DNA of 64,000 nt from Coprococcus phoceensis. GTDB taxonomy: Bacteria; Bacillota; Clostridia; Lachnospirales; Lachnospiraceae. How positions within the stretch are numbered: position 1 is the stretch's first letter; each line of letters opens with the position of its first letter. The DNA is taken from positions 1,587,421 through 1,651,420 of the forward strand of contig NZ_FNWC01000007.1 of NCBI RefSeq assembly GCF_900104635.1, given 5' to 3'. Shown here one piece after another: positions 16,154 through 25,241 of the stretch. The translations under genes were made by a program, and so were the position numbers. The notes under the pieces are model-generated. The model was not told the DNA's origin. It was given only the letters and a program-made list of their open reading frames with translations, and made no database searches.

Positions 16154-18841
16154 TTAAGGCAGACGCCCAAATGTATAAAAATGCTGCTGCCAGTAGCTTG
16201 TATTGATGTTTGCATAAGAAATCGGGTCTCCACAGTGGATCATCATTCCATTTCCCACATAGATCCCTACATGGCTTGCGCCGCTGGTGTTGTAGGTCCT
16301 CTGGAAGAAGATCAGGTCGCCCGGTTTTGCATCCGCACTTGATACCGGCGTACATACACCTAAAAGACCATCCGCGGTCAGCCTTCCGAAATTCCAGCCA
16401 ACGCCGCAGTTGTTGATCACCCAGGACACATAGCCGGAACAGTCAAAGGAAGTGGAAGGGCTTGCGCCTCCCCATACATACGGATAGCCAAGATATTTTT
16501 CCGCCTCGGCCATCATTGCGGCAAACTGTTCATCCGCAAGGGCTTCCGGTGGAATGTCATAATCGAAGTAGTTTCCTGTACCGCCTGAACCAACTTCCGG
16601 CAGGTGCCGTTCGCTGGTATCGCCGGTATCGGCAAAATACAGGGGATTCAAATACTGGCCGTCAACCAGGACTTCTAAGTGCAGGTGGGCCCCGGTAGAA
16701 TTTCCGGTATTCCCGACCTTTGCAATCACATCCCCGGCTTTGACCTCCTGCCCGGCAGAAACAAGGATCTGGGAACAGTGCCCGTATTTGGTCGTCAGGG
16801 TATGTCCTTCGTATGCCTCGCCTTCAATAGCGACACACAAGCCATAACCGCCGGCATTTCCCGCAAGGGTGACCGTTCCGTCATGCCCGGCAAGGATCTC
16901 TGTGCCCTCCGGCATCCCGATGTCCACACCGGTGTGATAGTTCTTTTCCCCACTGATGGGATGTACCCGGTAGCCGTAATAGCTGGTCACATAAGGGAGC
17001 CAGTTGGTGCCAAAGACATTTTTGACATACTGGCGGTTTCCTTTTGTCTGCAGCAGGATCTCGCAGATCTCTTTCTGGTCTGCGTTCATCCGGGAAACGA
17101 CCAGGTTTTCTAGAGGTGTGACTGTGAGCTTGACATTTAAGATGCGCCATTCATAAGGCACTTCCTCCTGGGTTTCTTCCCCGGTTTCCGGATCAACGGA
17201 AGTTTCGGTGCGGTAACGGATCTCGGTTTCTTCTGAAAAGGACAGGGTATATTGTTCCTGGAAAAGCTGCCGCAGCACGCTTTCCACTTCATCGTAAGTA
17301 AATCCCTGATAAGCAGAAGTCAGATACCCCATCAGCACATACGGGTCATGCTCGATTGCGCCCAGGTTATACCGGTATTCGTCATAGCCGGGGCGGTCTG
17401 ATTCCACCCGGTCTATTTCCATTTGCAGATCCGTTTCCCATTCGGTATAGGTAAGCTCCGCCTGGTTGATGTCCTGATCATCTGCAAGATAGGTAGAAGC
17501 AGCCAGACTTCCCAAACCGCCGGTCCCGATATTGGAGAACGTGGAAAACAGGGATGTGATCAGGAAAATTACCAAAAGGAGAAGCAGGAGGACAAGGCAG
17601 ATTACAGGGTGCCGTTTGACCGCATGGACAATACCGACGCTGACCCTCTCTGTTGCGACTGCGGCATTTTTTGCCTGTTTCCCGGCTTCACGGGCAGCCT
17701 TGGCATACTGCCTTTTCAGTTTTTGTTTCTGCCATATCCGGGCAATCGCATGTTTCTTCAGCTCCGGGTGGTCGCTAAGAGCCTGCCGGTAAGCAAGTCT
17801 TGCGTTTGCTTTTGCTGATTTTTGCTGTAATTTCGCTGCCTTTCGGTAGGGGGCAGTTTTATGCCGGTGATATGCCGTGCGAAGCCCTGCCTCGCCCACA
17901 AGTTCAGAGCGGTGGGCTGCCTTGATGCCCACATTTTCATCCTCTGCCTCATAAATCTTTTTATGAGCGTAACCAATGGCAGTATTGGCGCCCGCCTTGA
18001 CCGGACGCAGGGGTACAGGTCCTTTTACATGGACCTTTTGGGATTTGACCTCCTTTTCAAATTTTAAGTGTTTTTTGGCTTTTCCGGTCTCCGGGTCGGA
18101 AACCGTCTCCATGCGCAGTTTCTTCCGGGCAGGTAGACGATTTTGCGCCTGCTCTGCTTTTTGTGCAGTCCGTTCCGCCTTCCGTCTTGCATGGGTGAGC
18201 TTTTTATCCTTTGTCTCCGGCGGTAGTTCATCCGCAGTAAATTCCAGCTTGGATGTTTTCGGCGGTTCGCTATCCATACCCTTTTCCTTCTGCGCTGCCT
18301 GTTCCTCCGCCTGTGCCGCTTCCTGAAAACGCTGCTGATATTTGTTCCCATGCTGGTGTGTTCGGTAACGGTGTTCCTGACCGGATCTGTCTGTGCCGTT
18401 CGGTGGGGCTGAGCCTTCGGAAGAAGGAGCATATTTTCCGGTATCATGGTCTGTCACATCCTCTGTTACAAAAGAACGCCTGGAAGCCTCCTGCCGGAAA
18501 TTGCTTCGCACGTTGTCCTGTATCGGGGGCGCTGTCCTGGTAGCATCCGGTGTCTCAAAGTGTTCCGAAAAACCATCCAAAGCGGTTGCATACGCTTCGC
18601 CCTGTTCCAGCAAGGACGCCGGTGTTTCCGGTGACAGATGGGAAAATTCCGTCTGTACAGGGATGTCCTGCCTGTGTGTCTTGCCGTTGACAGAAGAAGG
18701 GGTGTCCCGTGCCCTGCGCAGGTCAAAATCCTGTTCGGTCTGCCTGGCTGCCGGTTGATCCTCCCCGTGGGAATCACGCACCGGCATCCGGGTATCTTTG
18801 CGCCTCCTTTGAAATTCCCTGTCGTGTGCCATTGTTCTCAC
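16154..18841 (-). CDS. Bifunctional M23 / NlpC-P60 cell-wall hydrolase of the ICE
   Basis: 895 residues. The first ~400 are very basic and polar, consistent with a cytoplasmic region. A single membrane helix (PVICLVLLLLLLVIFLITSL) follows. Outside, an M23 metallopeptidase domain shows HTGVDIGMPEG, GNAGGYGLCV and GAHLHLEV. The C-terminal NlpC/P60 domain shows YPYVWGGA, FDCSGYVSW with the catalytic Cys, and ASHVGIYVGNG with the catalytic His. It would open peptidoglycan for the transfer channel, like the VirB1/Orf14-type enzymes. It lies between virB4 and DUF4315 in the conjugation operon. Confidence 0.93.
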   Translation of the reverse strand: MRTMAHDREFQRRRKDTRMPVRDSHGEDQPAARQTEQDFDLRRARDTPSSVNGKTHRQDIPVQTEFSHLSPETPASLLEQGEAYATALDGFSEHFETPDATRTAPPIQDNVRSNFRQEASRRSFVTEDVTDHDTGKYAPSSEGSAPPNGTDRSGQEHRYRTHQHGNKYQQRFQEAAQAEEQAAQKEKGMDSEPPKTSKLEFTADELPPETKDKKLTHARRKAERTAQKAEQAQNRLPARKKLRMETVSDPETGKAKKHLKFEKEVKSQKVHVKGPVPLRPVKAGANTAIGYAHKKIYEAEDENVGIKAAHRSELVGEAGLRTAYHRHKTAPYRKAAKLQQKSAKANARLAYRQALSDHPELKKHAIARIWQKQKLKRQYAKAAREAGKQAKNAAVATERVSVGIVHAVKRHPVICLVLLLLLLVIFLITSLFSTFSNIGTGGLGSLAASTYLADDQDINQAELTYTEWETDLQMEIDRVESDRPGYDEYRYNLGAIEHDPYVLMGYLTSAYQGFTYDEVESVLRQLFQEQYTLSFSEETEIRYRTETSVDPETGEETQEEVPYEWRILNVKLTVTPLENLVVSRMNADQKEICEILLQTKGNRQYVKNVFGTNWLPYVTSYYGYRVHPISGEKNYHTGVDIGMPEGTEILAGHDGTVTLAGNAGGYGLCVAIEGEAYEGHTLTTKYGHCSQILVSAGQEVKAGDVIAKVGNTGNSTGAHLHLEVLVDGQYLNPLYFADTGDTSERHLPEVGSGGTGNYFDYDIPPEALADEQFAAMMAEAEKYLGYPYVWGGASPSTSFDCSGYVSWVINNCGVGWNFGRLTADGLLGVCTPVSSADAKPGDLIFFQRTYNTSGASHVGIYVGNGMMIHCGDPISYANINTSYWQQHFYTFGRLP

Positions 18842-18865
18842 CTCCGATCCATTTTAATTTTTGTC

Positions 18866-21340
18866 TCACGCTTTGGTCCCCGCTACTTCATCCGGTCTTG
18901 TGGTAAGCACGCTGTACAAGAGTGTGTCCTTCGGGAAGTGGTCCACAAAAGGGATGATCACATTTCCAAAGAACAAAAGCCCCTCGCCGGGACCGGAATG
19001 GGTCACATACGAAAGCTGGTGCGGGGAGATTCCCAACTGCTTTGCCAAAATCTGACGGTCTCCCTGGGCCTGGTTGAGCATATAGATAAAGTCCGAGTTC
19101 TCAAAAATATTTTCGATCTCACGGGAAGCCAGAAGGTCCTTGACATTCTGCGTTAAACCTGATGGAATTCCGCCCCATTTACGGAAGCGTTTCCAGATCT
19201 CCACGCTGAAACTTCCTGTCTGCCCTTTCAAAAGAAGATGGAATTCGTCGATATAGAACCAGGTTGTTTTATGTTTGGAGCGATTGGCCGTGACACGGTT
19301 CCACACCGCATCCTGCATGATCAAAAGCCCGATTTCCTTTAAGGCTTTTCCCAGTGACTTAAGCTGGAAACACAGTACCCGGTGTTTATCCATCTGGATA
19401 TTGGAACGGTGGTTGAACACGTTAAGGGAACCATTGACATAGATTTCCAGCGCTGTTGCGATATTCTGTGCCTCCGGTTCAGACTGTTTCAAAAGCAGCT
19501 CGTAAAGATCACCTAAGATCGGCATATTTTCCGGGCACGGGTCCTGCAGGTATTCCCGGTACACCAGTCTGGTACAACGGTCGATGATCGTCCTTTCAAT
19601 GGGGGAAAGTCCTTCTTTGCCGCCGATGATAAGGTCACACAGCGACAGGATAAAATCACTTTTCAAAGTGATCGGGTTTTCATCATCGGAATAGTCCAGA
19701 TTGATGTCCATCGGGTTGATGTAGTTCGTGGAAGTAGGGGAAATATCAATGACCTGCCCCTGGGAACCGAACTGCTGTACCAGCGGCCCATACTCATTTT
19801 CCGGGTCGGCGATAATGATGTCGTCCTCCGTCAGAAGGAACACATTGACGATCTCACGCTTGGCAGAGAAAGATTTGCCGCTTCCTGGGGTACCGAGAAA
19901 CAGCCCATTGGGGTTTTTCAGCGTTTTTCTGTTCGCCATGATCAAGTTATTGGAAAGGGCGTTCAGGCCGTAATACAATGCCTCGCCCTCCTGGAACAGT
20001 TCACAGGTGGTAAACGGTACAAAGATCGCTGTGCTGCTGGTCGTAAGCCCGTGCTCAATCTCAATCTGGTTCGTACCAAGAGCAAGCGAGGACATAAGCC
20101 CCTGTTCCTGCTGGTAATCCAGCCGTTTTAAGGCACAGTTGTATTTCTGTGCCACACCCGAAGCGGCAAAAATATCATTGAACAGCTTCTGACGTTTGGC
20201 AGCGATATTTTCCACCAGTACCGTCACAAGGAACATGCGCTCATTGCGGCTCTGTAAATCCTGCAAAAGATTTTTGGCTTCTTCTCCATAGGTGGCAAGG
20301 TCGGTGGGAATGATGTCCATGTCATACCCAGATCGGACCGCTTTCTTTTGTTCCTCAATGGTCATTTTCTGCAGGTCCGACATTTTACGCTTGATGTTTC
20401 GGATCGCCTGCGCCTGGTCGATAGACTGGATATGCAGGTTGACGGTCACGGCGTCGTTTAAGTCAAGAAGATCCGCTAAAAGCCGGTCGGTAAGCTCCGG
20501 CGCCAAAATCTGCAAAAAGGAGACAGCACCGGAATGATCGCCTACCCGGAATGTCTTTCCATCCTTTGAAAAAGACAGCCCGGATGGGGAAATGAAGTCT
20601 TTGGTAGAAAGACCGGTCTTAGGCAGATCCGACCACTGGAAATGAAACTTTTCCTGACCGTCCGGGTGAAGCTGGCTGTGAAGAAGCTCCAGACGTTCCA
20701 GTCCGTTTAAGGATCTTGCCTGGACTCCAAGGGTCTTGAAATTTGCCAGCACATCCGTTTCAATGCGTTCCAGACGCATTTTAGCAGTACGCAGGTCATC
20801 TGCCTCGATCCCAAAGGTAATGTATTTACGTTTGGTGAGACCGTTATTTCCTTTCTGCAACTGGTTCTTTAACATATCCCCGTATTCCCTGCGGATTCCG
20901 TCATACTCGTCGCCGCGGGGAGGGATGTCAATGCTTCTGGTAAAATCCTGCATATTGGCCCGCTGGTTGATAAAGGTAAGCTGCACATGGATCGAGGCGT
21001 CGAAGTAATTTAAGAAATCGCAGTAACCCTCGAAGATCTGTGCTTTATCATCTGCCTGTGCAAGCTGATAGTTAATATCAAAAAACTGCACCGTTTTGGT
21101 GTAAAGGGTATCAGTCAGCCGGCAGATCCCATCCCGGTACATTTCACGGTAGGGAATGCTCTGCTGGACCGTCTGCGGGGCATCTGCTTTCAGCCCGGCA
21201 AAAAAGCCGCCTTTTTTAGACGGCTTGGAACGGGCAGACTTAGTTTTGCCCTGCTTTGCATCGGCTCTGGTCTTTTTGGCCTGCCTGATGTTTTTTTGCA
21301 GACGCTTTTCCTGAGCTTCCTGCTGCTTGTTTTTTGGCAA
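18866..21340 (-). CDS. virB4: VirB4/TraE-type conjugation ATPase
   Basis: An 824-residue ATPase that powers type IV secretion. N-terminal VirB4 domain, then Walker A LGTPGSGKSFSAKRE and Walker B TTWFYIDEFHLLLK, with a conserved LTQNVKDLLAS region near the end. It starts at TTG 21340, preceded by GGAGG, and overlaps the end of prgI by about 100 bp in another frame. The N-terminus is strongly basic and low in complexity. Together with VirD4, PrgI and TrbL it defines the mating-pair apparatus. Confidence 0.95.
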   Translation of the reverse strand: MPKNKQQEAQEKRLQKNIRQAKKTRADAKQGKTKSARSKPSKKGGFFAGLKADAPQTVQQSIPYREMYRDGICRLTDTLYTKTVQFFDINYQLAQADDKAQIFEGYCDFLNYFDASIHVQLTFINQRANMQDFTRSIDIPPRGDEYDGIRREYGDMLKNQLQKGNNGLTKRKYITFGIEADDLRTAKMRLERIETDVLANFKTLGVQARSLNGLERLELLHSQLHPDGQEKFHFQWSDLPKTGLSTKDFISPSGLSFSKDGKTFRVGDHSGAVSFLQILAPELTDRLLADLLDLNDAVTVNLHIQSIDQAQAIRNIKRKMSDLQKMTIEEQKKAVRSGYDMDIIPTDLATYGEEAKNLLQDLQSRNERMFLVTVLVENIAAKRQKLFNDIFAASGVAQKYNCALKRLDYQQEQGLMSSLALGTNQIEIEHGLTTSSTAIFVPFTTCELFQEGEALYYGLNALSNNLIMANRKTLKNPNGLFLGTPGSGKSFSAKREIVNVFLLTEDDIIIADPENEYGPLVQQFGSQGQVIDISPTSTNYINPMDINLDYSDDENPITLKSDFILSLCDLIIGGKEGLSPIERTIIDRCTRLVYREYLQDPCPENMPILGDLYELLLKQSEPEAQNIATALEIYVNGSLNVFNHRSNIQMDKHRVLCFQLKSLGKALKEIGLLIMQDAVWNRVTANRSKHKTTWFYIDEFHLLLKGQTGSFSVEIWKRFRKWGGIPSGLTQNVKDLLASREIENIFENSDFIYMLNQAQGDRQILAKQLGISPHQLSYVTHSGPGEGLLFFGNVIIPFVDHFPKDTLLYSVLTTRPDEVAGTKA

Positions 21341-21674
21341 TCTTTGTAACCTCCTTCTTTGACATAGATTTATACAGGTTATCCGTCCTGTATGGACGGT
21401 CCTTCGGCCAGAGCTTATAACGGAGCCGGTTCTTCAAAATCTTTTCTGCCGGCTGCCCGTCACGCTCATACATGGCGAAGAAGAAAAAGGGCATCATCAG
21501 CCCGATCATCAAAAGTACAGCCGCCGAGTTCCCGATCGCCCCGCGGGTAAAGAAATACACCGGAAGGCCGACAAGCCCGGCAAGGCTGAAACAAATAAGC
21601 TGGCGCTTCGTCAGATTGAAGGCCAGCTTGGTCTTAACTTTGGTTAAATCCTTTGGTACAGGTACATAAGGCAT
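21240..21674 (-). CDS. prgI: PrgI-family membrane protein
   Basis: 144 residues beginning MPYVPVPKDLTKVKTKLAFN, with two membrane helices (about 30-50 and 55-72: LAGLVGLPVYFFTRGAIGNS, AAVLLMIGLMMPFFFFAMYE) and a basic C-terminal tail. This is the PrgI/TcpE-like subunit upstream of VirB4 in Gram-positive conjugation systems. The C-terminal 33 codons overlap the virB4 start. Probably a channel or ATPase-anchoring subunit. Confidence 0.88.
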   Translation of the reverse strand: MPYVPVPKDLTKVKTKLAFNLTKRQLICFSLAGLVGLPVYFFTRGAIGNSAAVLLMIGLMMPFFFFAMYERDGQPAEKILKNRLRYKLWPKDRPYRTDNLYKSMSKKEVTKIAKKQAAGSSGKASAKKHQAGQKDQSRCKAGQN

Positions 21675-21710
21675 CTATACACCTCCCATCGTAATATAGT
21701 TTCCGGTCCA

Positions 21711-22457
21711 TTAGCGTGCACCAAAATCGCGTACCGCTTTCTCCGCAGCCGGACATTCCCGCACTTCCTGAGCCGCATTTTGCAGCCGTGCCAGGACAGA
21801 AACAGCCGGTCCTCTCTGACACAGGTATTCCTGGCTGTCTCGGATTCCGGCAATATTTTCACGAATATCCATATCCACGTCGAACACATCCGAAACTGGC
21901 AAAAGCCAACGGTCTGCAAAGTATTTCAAAGGATTCTCAAGCGCCAGCACATCATCCAGCATTTCATCCCCGAACTCAAACTTTGTTGTCAGATAGGAAT
22001 ACGCCTCCTGCATGGCTGTAATTTCAGCAGCTTTTTCAATTAAGGATTCCTTATCCTTTGACATAAGGCTTTCCCGGTAGGCAAAGTAATTCTGTCCCAG
22101 TCGTTTCATCAGGAGCGTATATTTGTCCTGTGCGGAAGGCTCGCTTGTGAAATGTTCAAATTTTTGCTCTGCATCAATTTCTTTGAGAAGATCGCAGATC
22201 GGGAAACTGTGTTCATGGTTATTTTCTTCCCAACACCATCGGGCTACATCCAACGGGTCCTGAAAAGAAAGAAGCGCCTCTACTTCCGCCGGAGTAAATA
22301 CATGCTCAACCTTCAGATAATAGTGGAGTTCCGAAAGTCCCTGTAACTCGTAAATACTGCCGATGTTCTGTGCATCCAGCATATCCGCATGAACCTTCAA
22401 ACACTCGTCCAGCCGTTCCATAAGCAGCCGCTTTGCATCTTGTTCTATCAAAATCAC
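21711..22457 (-). CDS. Hypothetical ICE protein, 248 aa
   Basis: Acidic, helical, soluble protein beginning MILIEQDAKRLLMERLDECL. It has a cluster of Trp near residue 93 (DVARWCWEENNHEHS) and no visible catalytic motif. It overlaps the MT-A70 gene stop by four bases, so it is coupled to the methylase. The short gap to prgI (36 bp) also puts it in the conjugation operon. Similar unassigned proteins occur at this place in related elements; the function is unknown. Confidence 0.7.
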   Translation of the reverse strand: MILIEQDAKRLLMERLDECLKVHADMLDAQNIGSIYELQGLSELHYYLKVEHVFTPAEVEALLSFQDPLDVARWCWEENNHEHSFPICDLLKEIDAEQKFEHFTSEPSAQDKYTLLMKRLGQNYFAYRESLMSKDKESLIEKAAEITAMQEAYSYLTTKFEFGDEMLDDVLALENPLKYFADRWLLPVSDVFDVDMDIRENIAGIRDSQEYLCQRGPAVSVLARLQNAAQEVRECPAAEKAVRDFGAR

Positions 22458-23011
22458 CCCTTTCGCTCCGGCATAGTCAGCGTACAGTTCACTTCATTGC
22501 CCCATACATCCCAGCCGGGTGTCTTTTGTCTTGCAAACAGTCCCACTCTGGGCTGATCGCCCATGAGTTTTACGATCTTATCCCGCACCTCGTCCGGTTT
22601 CTTGCTGTGCTGCTCAATATGGGAGATTACAAACTGATGGATTCCCGCACACTGGCGTTTCGGTCGGCCTCTGGTTGCCAGCAGGCAGACCTCCGCATTA
22701 GATCGGGTCCAAAAGCCCATGCCATAAAACCAGCTATCCGCTTTCCGGTTCTGTTTGAGCCATAGAAAAGCCAGCGTTTTATATTTGAATCCCCAGGCAT
22801 CGATCACCCGGAAGGCTTCATTGAGCTGCGGGAAGGTCGCCCACAGAAAAAGGGTGCTGTCTTTTGCGGCAAGTTCCGATACCGGCAGGGCACAGATTTC
22901 TTCAATGCTCATTGTGGGGTAATGGTTCTCCGCAACGCCGCTTCCATGTTTCCTATCATAGCGCCAGGGCGGATCGGCATAGATAATGCCGTACTGTTTC
23001 GTTTCCGGCAT
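22454..23011 (-). CDS. MT-A70-type adenine DNA methyltransferase
   Basis: A 185-residue methylase with the diagnostic DPPW motif (IIYADPPWRYD), followed by HYPTMSIEEICALPV, LFLWATFPQLNEAF and RSNAEVCLLATRG. It would transfer methyl from SAM to N6 of adenine, possibly shielding the element from restriction or marking transferred DNA (inference). No partner nuclease is next to it. It starts at the stop of the SpoVG-like gene and overlaps the downstream 248-aa gene, so the three form one coupled set. Confidence 0.88.
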   Translation of the reverse strand: MPETKQYGIIYADPPWRYDRKHGSGVAENHYPTMSIEEICALPVSELAAKDSTLFLWATFPQLNEAFRVIDAWGFKYKTLAFLWLKQNRKADSWFYGMGFWTRSNAEVCLLATRGRPKRQCAGIHQFVISHIEQHSKKPDEVRDKIVKLMGDQPRVGLFARQKTPGWDVWGNEVNCTLTMPERKG

Positions 23012-23463
23012 TAGCGAGCCTGCTCATTCTTAGATGGGGCAGGTTTGGCCGGCTGTTCTTTGACCTTACCGGCATTTTCCTTCAATGCACCGGTCAGGGA
23101 AGGTTTTTCCGCAGCTCCCTTTGTTGCTTCAAGAGTTGCTTGCAAATTTTCAATAGCCTGCCCATATCCATCGATCAGAGCGTCATTAAGCTGTTTGCGG
23201 AACTCTGCCGTAACCGGCCAGCAGACATCTTTCCAGTTGCCTCCCTTATCCTGGGTTGCGGGCATATTGACATACAGCCCCTTTTCACTGGAACAGATAC
23301 GGAAGCCGTCAATCTTAAAGCATCCGCCAATCGTAACATTGGCAAACGCCAGCAGGTTTCCCATTGGGGCGATCGGACGCACGCGGACATCCAGCTTCAT
23401 GCCGTTTGTCATTTCCGGCGTCTGTGTCTCCGGCGCCATTTTTTCTGTATTGGTTTTACTCAT
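23011..23463 (-). CDS. SpoVG-family protein
   Basis: 150 residues. After a polar N-terminus, the SpoVG fold is visible: KLDVRVRPIAPMGNLLAFAN, CFKIDGFRICSSEKGLYVNM, DVCWPVTAEFRKQLNDAL. SpoVG proteins are small site-specific nucleic-acid-binding regulators. ICE-borne copies are common in Clostridia between TrbL and MT-A70 genes. The C-terminal 50 residues are a low-complexity K, A and P tail. A regulatory role within the element is an inference from family. Confidence 0.85.
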   Translation of the reverse strand: MSKTNTEKMAPETQTPEMTNGMKLDVRVRPIAPMGNLLAFANVTIGGCFKIDGFRICSSEKGLYVNMPATQDKGGNWKDVCWPVTAEFRKQLNDALIDGYGQAIENLQATLEATKGAAEKPSLTGALKENAGKVKEQPAKPAPSKNEQAR

Positions 23464-23501
23464 ATATAAAATCCTCCTTTTTAGAATTGGTTTTGTTCAT
23501 G

Positions 23502-24365
23502 CTATCTTGCATTAAATATGGATTTGGATAACGAACCTGTCTTAAACAGGGCAAAGGCCAGCAGTACCGTATAACCCGCCGTTCCCCAGATCGCGCCGTG
23601 CACGTCGCCGGACGATGGGATAGACTGGACCAGCACTGCATAAATGGCAACACAGATCAGAATCAAAAAACCCTGAAAACCCAGGGCAAAAAGGGAACGC
23701 AGATACCCGGTTCCCATTTGTCCCCATTCCCGGTTTGCCATTGTGGAAAACGGGATCGGTGCAAGGCTCACGGTTAAATAAATCTCGATCATACGGCCAT
23801 ATACAATGACAAAGATCACGATGGACAGTACCCACATACACAGATTGATGATGTTGGTTTCCAGCCACAGTCCAATCAGTTCCCACATTCCCATTACTTC
23901 AAGCTGGGTTTCCAGATCAGACAACGCCGCCTGCACATCCAGGTTCCCGTTTATGACACCGGCACTTTGCGACACCACATTTTGGGCCACATCAAAGACC
24001 GCCATCACAATCGTAAAACAGTTGGTGAGCAGGTAAGTGGCAACAAAAGTCTTGAAAATCCACTTGAAGATGTTGAATGTATCGAATTCGTGCATGTTGT
24101 TCTTTTCGAGAATCATCTGGATCAGTTCATACACCAGAACAAAGGTCAGGATCATGCCCGCAATGGGAATGACGACAGTTTCCGAAAGATTTTGGATCAT
24201 GGAAAATACGCCGCCATTCCAGCCCTGCGGGGTCTGTCCTACTTGATTTGCCACATCCGCAACCTGATTGTTGACGGAGTTGAAAATGCTGGTGTACTGT
24301 CCGGTGATCGCATCGATCAAGCCCTCTTTAATCCAGTCTGTTATCCGTTCAAACAGACTGCCCAT
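23502..24365 (-). CDS. TrbL/CD0411-like conjugation membrane protein
   Basis: 287 residues with an N-terminal amphipathic segment and about five to six membrane helices (for example VIPIAGMILTFVLVYELIQM, LWVLSIVIFVIVYGRMI-like stretch, GFLILICVAIYAVLV, YTVLLAFALF). It matches the TrbL/VirB6-like polytopic protein that follows Maff2 in Tn1549-type ICEs. It probably forms the inner-membrane channel base. It begins 10 bp after maff2 and is followed by the SpoVG gene, all in the same direction. Confidence 0.88.
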   Translation of the reverse strand: MGSLFERITDWIKEGLIDAITGQYTSIFNSVNNQVADVANQVGQTPQGWNGGVFSMIQNLSETVVIPIAGMILTFVLVYELIQMILEKNNMHEFDTFNIFKWIFKTFVATYLLTNCFTIVMAVFDVAQNVVSQSAGVINGNLDVQAALSDLETQLEVMGMWELIGLWLETNIINLCMWVLSIVIFVIVYGRMIEIYLTVSLAPIPFSTMANREWGQMGTGYLRSLFALGFQGFLILICVAIYAVLVQSIPSSGDVHGAIWGTAGYTVLLAFALFKTGSLSKSIFNAR

Positions 24366-24375
24366 AAATCAGCCC

Positions 24376-24591
24376 TTAACCGAACAGGCCGGAAAGCAGC
24401 GGAATCAGCGTTGCACCAACCAGAGCGATACCTCCGCCTGCCATAAGCTGCTTGATCCCCTGGGATTTTGCACCTGGGTTATCATTTCCGTAACCTTCGA
24501 GAAGGTTTACAACACCCCATGCGCCCAGACCTGCGCCCAGGGCGATCACAAGGATCTTCAAAGTATCAATCGCGCTTGCAAAAAATGCCAT
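24376..24591 (-). CDS. Maff2-family small membrane protein
   Basis: 71 residues with two membrane helices: AIDTLKILVIALGAGLGAWG and a C-terminal GGGIALVGATLIPLLSGLFG. This is the Maff2 family, a VirB2/TrbC-like small protein always just upstream of the TrbL-like gene in these ICEs. It may be the pilin-like or channel-lining subunit (inference). A GGAGG site precedes the ATG. Two terminator-like hairpins lie between the coupling-protein gene and this gene. Confidence 0.88.
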   Translation of the reverse strand: MAFFASAIDTLKILVIALGAGLGAWGVVNLLEGYGNDNPGAKSQGIKQLMAGGGIALVGATLIPLLSGLFG

Positions 24592-24651
24592 AATGTTCCT
24601 CCTTTAATTTCAGAAATTTTAATTTGTGATATGGCCGTATCAGGCCGGAAA

Positions 24652-24718
24652 CAAAAAAAGTCGCCGCACTGTTTTTAGAAAAAAATCTGTTTCAAACAGC
24701 ACGGCGGCATGGGGCAGG
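24652..24718 (-). terminator. Strong terminator or attenuator upstream of maff2
   Basis: On the minus strand, GCCGCCGTGCTGTTT pairs (few mismatches) with AAACAGTGCGGCG, followed by ACTTTTTTTG. It sits 60 bp before the maff2 start, so it ends the upstream transcript or attenuates the downstream one. Confidence 0.75.
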
Positions 24719-24795
24719 AAGAATCCTGCGGTTATTTACTTTTCAGGGAGAATCACGAATCCTCAAAAAATCCTCCTTTCATCGTGACAAAAACA

Positions 24796-24828
24796 AAGCC
24801 TGCCGGGGCATCATGCTTTGACAGGCAG
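24796..24828 (-). terminator. Terminator after the coupling-protein gene
   Basis: GCCTG ... CAGGC stem just after the stop codon, followed on the minus strand by TTTGTTTTTG. Confidence 0.6.
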
Positions 24829-24836
24829 GAACAACT

Positions 24837-25241
24837 CTATAAAGTCTGGGAAGCCAGATCTTCGGCTGTGACTTCATAATTGCGGTATCGTTCACCGGGA
24901 CGCATCGGCATCCGGGTAGAAAGAAACTTTTCGATATTAAAAGCGTTCTTCTCATTAAAATCGGAAAGCAGTTTGTAATTTGGGTGTTTGGTTATATCGT
25001 ATTTCCGGGAGAGGAACGGCCGCACACCCCTGATCTGCAGCAGACATTTGCCCCCGTCCATAACTGCCAGTTCATCCACCGACATCAGATCCTTTCCCAG
25101 CTTTTGAAAATTTTGTCCGTGGGATTCCTGATTGCCCTTTGTGACACTGGTGTTATACAGGTCGATGGTCTCTTTCCCCAATAGGGAGTTCCAGCTTTTT
25201 AAGGTGGTTTCTTCTTTGCCTCCTAAGAAAAGAGAGGCGTC
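24837..25241 (-). CDS. virD4: VirD4/TraG coupling protein, exon 2 (C-terminus)
   Basis: After the intron 3' end at 25242, the frame reads DASLFLGGKEETTLKSWNS, then LLGKETIDLYNTS and the conserved DELAVMDGGKCLLQIRGVRP. This continues exactly from Cys480 of exon 1, restoring the IGNC-D-xSLFLGGKE motif of TraG proteins. The 134 codons give a total of 614 residues after splicing, normal for the family. Read alone from TTG 25181 it would be a meaningless 114-aa fragment. Confidence 0.9.
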   Translation of the reverse strand, partial: DASLFLGGKEETTLKSWNSLLGKETIDLYNTSVTKGNQESHGQNFQKLGKDLMSVDELAVMDGGKCLLQIRGVRPFLSRKYDITKHPNYKLLSDFNEKNAFNIEKFLSTRMPMRPGERYRNYEVTAEDLASQTL

